Shown here: in pieces, positions 58,500 through 64,000 of the stretch
Numbering within the stretch: position 1 is the first letter of the stretch
How the letters are laid out: each line of letters opens with the position of its first letter
Assembly: GCA_021613375.1 (NCBI GenBank)
Contig: CM038716.1
Location: 18,421,524 to 18,485,523 of the forward strand
Origin: Megaleporinus macrocephalus
Lineage: Eukaryota; Chordata; Actinopteri; Characiformes; Anostomidae
Direction of reading: 5' to 3'
Length of the DNA: 64,000 bases
Program-made: the position numbers and the translations under genes
The notes under the pieces: model-generated
What the model saw: the letters and a program-made list of their open reading frames with translations, nothing else
Databases searched by the model: none
What the model was told of the DNA's origin: nothing

Positions 58500-61400
58500 G
58501 TTACTTATGCAGAAGAAAAGTATGGGGGTAGTGGATGTAGTGGATCAGCTCTGGTATGTAGTGGATGCATCAATTAAAGCAACTGGCAAAATCAAAAAAC
58601 TGCCACACTTTCTTTGGACAAGCTCCTCCACTTTACTTTTTTACAAAAGAGTTACTTTAATTTTTATGTACACCAGTATCAGTTATCTTTGTCCGACAGA
58701 CAATCTAGATTAAAATCTAAGTGAGGTATGTTTTGTGTTTAGGTTATAAGTGAGGTGTTGTTTGCACAGTGTACAGCTAAATGAAGTTATTTCTGGGGAC
58801 ACTTAGTAATATATATATATATATAACTGGCCAAAATTATAAGAAAAAGAAATATATAGATATAATTCAAATGAATAAACTACATTTATTCAAATGTTAA
58901 TAAATGTTAATAAATAATTTGTTAAGGCTTAACTCAACTCAAATTGTACTTTAAAGAAACAGTTGAAATTAAAACAGAAGAGCAGTGTTGTGTAACTGAG
59001 TCATGTTGGGGACTGTGTATTTCTTCTATTAGAGGAGGAGGATATTTATTTCACAGTAGGCACAGTATATCAAAGTACTTCCAGACAATTTTTTTTTTAT
59101 TAACAGCTTAGTTGTTTAAGAGAGGGAAAAACCCTCTCGAGTGGTAAATGTTAAAGAATTAAAATACATAAGCATGTATTTATTTAGGAGCTAAACTGTG
59201 AACGCTACAACGGCTTCTTATTTTAGGAGATTAAATATAATTCTGCGCCACGCAAAAATAATAAAATGATGCAGTGAATTGATCGCTTAAGATTCCAAAT
59301 TAAACAGAATCACTGTAAAGACTGTTATTTATACAACTATCTACAGTGCAGCTCTTTAGAAATGACAAAAACTGAATTAGCTGTTCAGCGCATGGCCGCA
59401 TACAAGTGCATGTGTGTGGGCAATGCCACAGAGGGTGTGAGCTACAGACCTAGGGAGCTCCAACTCAAGAGTCGAGTCTCAAGCGACACCTAGTTGAGCT
59501 ACACAGTAGGGCAGAGTTATGGAGTGAAGTGCTCAGGTGTTAGCTCACTGCCTAAGGTTGGGTACTTGGCTTCTGCCCAATGTTTGTGTGTGTGCGCGTG
59601 TATGAAATGGTTCCTGACTCTAAATGCTTCCTGACACATACACCCCCGACTCAGTGTGGCATTAAAGAGTGAGAGTCCTCATGAGAGGTCTTCATGAGTG
59701 AACAGTAATTATCAGTACAGATATCATGAGAGCATCATGAGACGTAGTAACACAGCTGTGTCCATTAGCGGTAGCCAGTTAATGCAAAAAAGTCATCGGA
59801 CATGATGAGATGATTACTATGTGTTAATCTAACAGCGTTTATCTGTGTATACATGTGCGTTTATACATACATACGACCAGGTTAGCCACCTCCCAGCCAC
59901 ACACCCACACACACACACCCACACCAGAACACACACAAACACACTCTCGTCTGTCTTCTGAACGCGGATCACTTAATTTACGGAAAGCATGTTCAGTCTT
60001 GCTCCGGTCCCATAAATTTGAGCAGCAGGGCTCGAGGAGTTAATGAGTAGCTCGTAAAACATGAATGCAGAGGTCAAGGCATTACAACGCGTGATATTGT
60101 GAATGAAAAGCATGTGAGAGGTTGGAGGGGCCGCTGGCTCTCTCCCAGCCTGTCTGACCAGCCGGCCAGCAGCGAGAGAGCAGGCCGGAGGAGGAAGCAC
60201 AGGAAGAGGAGAGAGTGAGAAATGTCAGGAGAAGGTCACCTGAGCCACGTACAGTGCAAGCAGTCACTGCGGAGCTGTGGAAGCGGAGAAACAACACAGA
60301 GCCGCATGATTCCTGATTAAACAGAATCCGAGATCACAATTCTCACGATTCTTCAGCATAACAGTGGATGCAAATACAAAGCCAATCACATTTATAAATA
60401 GCAAATCACAACAAGTAACTAATAAAAGAATTCAAGAACCAAATCAGCCAAACCTTAATATTGAAGCAACTCAATATTAATAGCAGATCTTTTGGGACGA
60501 CTGCATGTGCAAGGGATTAGACCAGATTTGTGTGTCCACACATCACCCACCTGTCTGCATGGGTTACTGTGGTAATAGCTTCAGCAACTATGCAGCTACG
60601 CTGGTGACACAGGTTTCAAATGTGGATGCAGGAGAGATGGAGGTGCATCATTTACCCTCCAAACAACCGCTCTGTTGTAAACAATCCAAAAACGCCCCCC
60701 AAACGTGGATCCAATTTGTAAAAATCTGATTTTAGTTGTTTTTTTTGCTGCAAAGACCATCAACAATGCAGATACAACCGGGACATGCCAAAAAGCACAT
60801 TTGGGCTAGAGGTAGAAATATTATAGCCCTGAGCAGTTTTTCCCACAACGCTATTGGTGAGCTTGTGTTCATTGATAAGATTAAGAAATCAGCAAGGGTA
60901 CAAAGGCACTTTGGATAAGGCACACAATAAAAATGAGCCCACGCACTGGCCAGAATTCCTGTTCCGAGTAGAGACCCGACACTGGGGCTCAATGGAAGGG
61001 TAGCCAATCAGAGCACAGGACATGAGGGCACAGGAAAGGATGTGCAATTAACCCAATCAAGCTTGATAAGAGGGGAAGGATGAGCACTGCCCATGTGCTG
61101 AGAACAGAGGAAGCAACATTCCCTTCTTCCCTCAGGCTACAGTGCAACCATAAACACAGACATACACAAATACCACAACACACGTGTCAACGCACGTATG
61201 CAGACACAAACACACACGCAGTTTGAAATCCTTGTCAGAACCTGTTGGGTCTATTCATGTTCTAATTTTGGCTTGCATTCATTTCTCCTTTGGATAATTT
61301 GGACAATTAATAACTAGAACATTAATTCTGCTCATTTGTTTACTGGTAAACTTTAACAATGACAGTGATCACCAACAAATATTATTTGTTTATTCATCAG

Positions 61401-62130
61401 TTGTGGTCAGTATTTGATAGAATTTAGTCAGGTTAAAGTCAGGTCCAGATAGAACCTCTTTGAGTCAGCTACAAAGTTTACATTTGGGTTTCCCACGGCC
61501 TGGTTTCACTAATTTTGTCCCAAATTAACTTCTGATAGTAGTGGCAAAGCAAAGTCGCAAATAGCTGAATACAGGCTGATGATTGATAATAATCATTGTT
61601 CCTTAACAAATTCACTAAGAACGTCAGTTATCTGGCCGGGTGTGAAAAGGTTAAGACAGGAATCAGTCAGGCTATAGTCAAGCCCAGGCAAAACTTTATC
61701 CAGTCACTTCTGTGTCCAACATACAGTCAGTAAGGCAGCGGTCAGGGTCATCATTTAAAAAGCCTGGTCCAGGAGGGTCCAAGAGTGCCCAGGAGAAGTC
61801 AATGTTCCCCTGTATCTGAATCCTGCCGTCACCTGTTGTCCTTCTGCTAGAGTCTTATCAACACAGCCAAGCACTGGACCAAAAGCTCGAGTTACTCAAG
61901 TGTGACTGCTTTTAAGCTGACCCGCCCTCAAACAATGACCCTCAGTTAAGGAGGACGGGGGACTTGAAAGGCCTGTGCTGACCACCCCCACACCTCCTGA
62001 TTCCTCTGCACTTGCCTTCCAGCTCTGGTCACAGATGGTCCTTGCAGTGATCAAAAGCGAGAATGTGATTGAGGGAGATAATGGCAGATAATGTGGCTTA
62101 GGCAAACTTTCACAGCTCTGTCTATATAGA
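58500..62130. other. Non-coding unique DNA
   Basis: No gene is supported. A short TA run is at 58809-58825. A perfect 10-base inverted repeat lies at 60455-60480. CA-rich imperfect repeats span 59898-59943. Frames near 60.0-60.3 kb on the minus strand lack motifs. Confidence 0.5.
59898..59943. repeat. Imperfect CA-rich tract
   Basis: Repeated ccacac and acacac units with interruptions. Confidence 0.85.
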
Positions 62131-62139
62131 GAAAAACAG

Positions 62140-62370
62140 GCCACTCCGCGTTGCTCCTCAACTACGGCAGCCCGGCCATTAGGAGCAAATCTCAGGGAGA
62201 TGATCCTAATTTCCTTCCCGAACTGGCCCATGCCAGAAGTTCTTGGGAGCTTGAACTTTTCGCTCCTGTTCCGTACAAACTAATTACTTTCACTCCCATA
62301 TTCTTGCAGGAACCAGTGAGAGGAAAATTGGATGTGATATGTTGCATCCGGGAGTTCATCATTTGATAAG
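62140..62370. promoter_or_regulatory. Candidate conserved non-coding block with acceptor-like site
   Basis: A complex, repeat-free block (gccattaggagcaaatctca, gatcctaatttccttcccga, caaactaattactttcactc). At 62310 there is a good acceptor-like site, ctttcactcccatattcttg then cag. It is followed by an in-frame short reading (EPVRGKLDVICCIREFII then TGA... in the TTTGATAA context). It could be an enhancer, a terminal exon, or both by chance. Confidence 0.27.
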
Positions 62371-62379
62371 AAGGCTGCA

Positions 62380-64000
62380 TGAGAAGCTTAGCATGTGACT
62401 GCAATAAAAAAGTAAACGTTGAAGAAGCACCTAATGATCTTGTAATGTGGCAGTTAAAACTGTAATGAGGTTTATTAGGAGGCATGACGCTGGCCTGCTG
62501 CAGACTGAAGAAGCCTGGATGAGTTTACTGGCTTGTAAGTCTGCTGCAGGGGACAGACAGAGACGACAGGAGGCAAAAAACATCCAAAAAAGGAGGCGAA
62601 TGGTCAGTGAGGTGATGAAGTACGGTGTGCAGTAACAGCTTGTAATGAAGAATATAAAGTTTAAAATGATTGGCTGGGATGAAGTGTTGAGTCAAGCAAC
62701 AACAACAAAAGATGTCATTACCGTGAGGGTGTCAAACAAAGATGTAAATATATTCTAAAACCTTATGAAACCACTATTTCTCTATTCTCCAGCATCTGAA
62801 AACATACACTGACCAGCTTTATGCCTACAATTTTTAGGCAAACCTCAAGTCAGGGTTAAGCATTGATGGCTTTAGAGATTTCTATGACGACAGGAAATGT
62901 GTAGTGATGCTGTAACCACAGAAGAACCCAGAACAGTGTTTCACTGAGAGATTCCACACCTACTTAATCAAACTTTTACTTAAGTTCAGTCCATTTTGTC
63001 AAGTGTGAACAGTCACCTTCATATCACTGTTAACTGGAATGCCTCTGGAGGAGAGTATTAACTCTGTACCATCTGTCTGCTTTAACATTTGACTAATTAA
63101 GAACACTCAAGTCCTTGAATTATGAGCTGCTGCTCTGGCAGACAATGGATAATACAGTGTGGCATATAAAACACAGAATATAACCAAGTTAAAAACCCAA
63201 CCCTTCTCTTTAAAAAGTTAAAAGCTGTACTATGTGAGATTGTAAGCACATTAACAAATTATCAATGAGAAAAACTGCAGGATGTGTCTTCACAAATTTT
63301 TCAACTAATATATCATTATCAGAATAATATTGATTTTGTATTTGGGACCTAAAAACGTATGATGTGGCCAGAAAAACATTAGTAAGATCAGACAGGTTTA
63401 CAGGTAGCAACAGCACACCATATTTTAGCATGCTTGTTTTTGGTTTTGTTTACATTTTTTTGCTTGAGTCAAAAAATTAACTCCCTTAAATCACACAGTT
63501 TAGTGACCAGGGCAACCTGATGTTTCTATAGGTCAGCGGCTGGAAGAAGCAATTCATGTAAATAGCCTTTCTTGTTGCCATCACTGATTACAGTCTCTAT
63601 TAAAAGATGTTAAAGAGCCCATATGATGGACTAGTACATTTTCATCAACTGTGTGAAATAGAAGTCCTGATGTGAACACCAGTTTCTTCTATTCAGCCCT
63701 TTAGAGCCCCATCAATTCACACTCAAGTTATTAAGTTTTATGCTCTAATGAATTCTAATCATATCAGAGGTCAATTATATATAATTCAAGTCATATGATA
63801 TACTATTATATTTACATATAACAAGCAAAGGCCTGTTTAATTCTAAGGGATGAGGACAGCTTTTCTCACAACAGTCATAATATCTATGTATTGCTGTGTG
63901 CACAAAGAGCAAGAGGTCACAAAGGGTGTGAACAGGCAGGGAAGTCGGGTGGGCTGGTTCAGACAGCTCTGTCCAGTCCTAGCCCTGACCCCTCACCTTC
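62380..64000. other. Non-coding unique DNA
   Basis: No gene is supported. 62798-62840 (acactgaccagctttatgcc) resembles a fragment of a dispersed teleost repeat. 63605-63640 (aaagagcccatatgatggac) resembles 24350-24362. The end of the window enters GC-richer unique sequence. Confidence 0.45.

Overview
The window looks like non-coding nuclear DNA from a ray-finned fish. Four things point to this. There are many long CA, GA, TA and ATCT microsatellites. There are decayed Tc1-like and hAT-like DNA transposons. There are three short LINE 3' tails of types common in teleosts. Finally, 64 kb contains no long open reading frame, no operon-like packing and no rRNA or tRNA gene. The species and locus cannot be named from sequence alone. 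It reads as intergenic space or the interior of a very large intron.

Layout. 1-6.9 kb: mostly unique sequence with one CA repeat. 6.9-8 kb: a LINE 3' tail that runs into an ATCT microsatellite, then a 276-bp hAT-type MITE with a recognisable target-site duplication. 12.7-14.2 kb: a local 244-bp tandem duplication whose second copy appears split by about 1 kb. 14-27 kb: AT-rich unique DNA with simple repeats. 27.1-28.0 kb: an internally deleted Tc1-like element with long inverted repeats. 32.5-35.8 kb: the most structured area. Diverged repeat copies lie here, and one of them carries an hAT-like insertion that itself contains the 3' end of a Tc1-like transposon. 37.6-38.9 kb: conserved-looking unique DNA with one candidate 111-bp coding exon on the minus strand. 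41.8-42.65 kb: long GA, CT and CA tracts. 43.0-43.5 kb: a CpG-rich fold-back repeat. 44-54 kb: mostly unique, moderately GC-rich DNA with regulatory-looking blocks and a G-quadruplex motif. 54.2-55.1 kb: a TA-flanked MITE, a long AT tract, a LINE tail and a compound CA/AT repeat. 58.4 kb: a minus-strand LINE tail. 59-64 kb: unique sequence.

No complete gene is supported. The only protein-coding remnants are dead transposase fragments, plus one splice-flanked open segment (38141-38251, minus) that deserves testing. Several AT-homeobox-like, high-complexity blocks resemble vertebrate conserved non-coding elements. That label is an inference from texture and needs cross-species alignment. I found no convincing novel multi-gene system. 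The best observations are the nested-insertion chronology at 34.4-35.5 kb, the split duplication at 12.7-14.2 kb, and the candidate exon.
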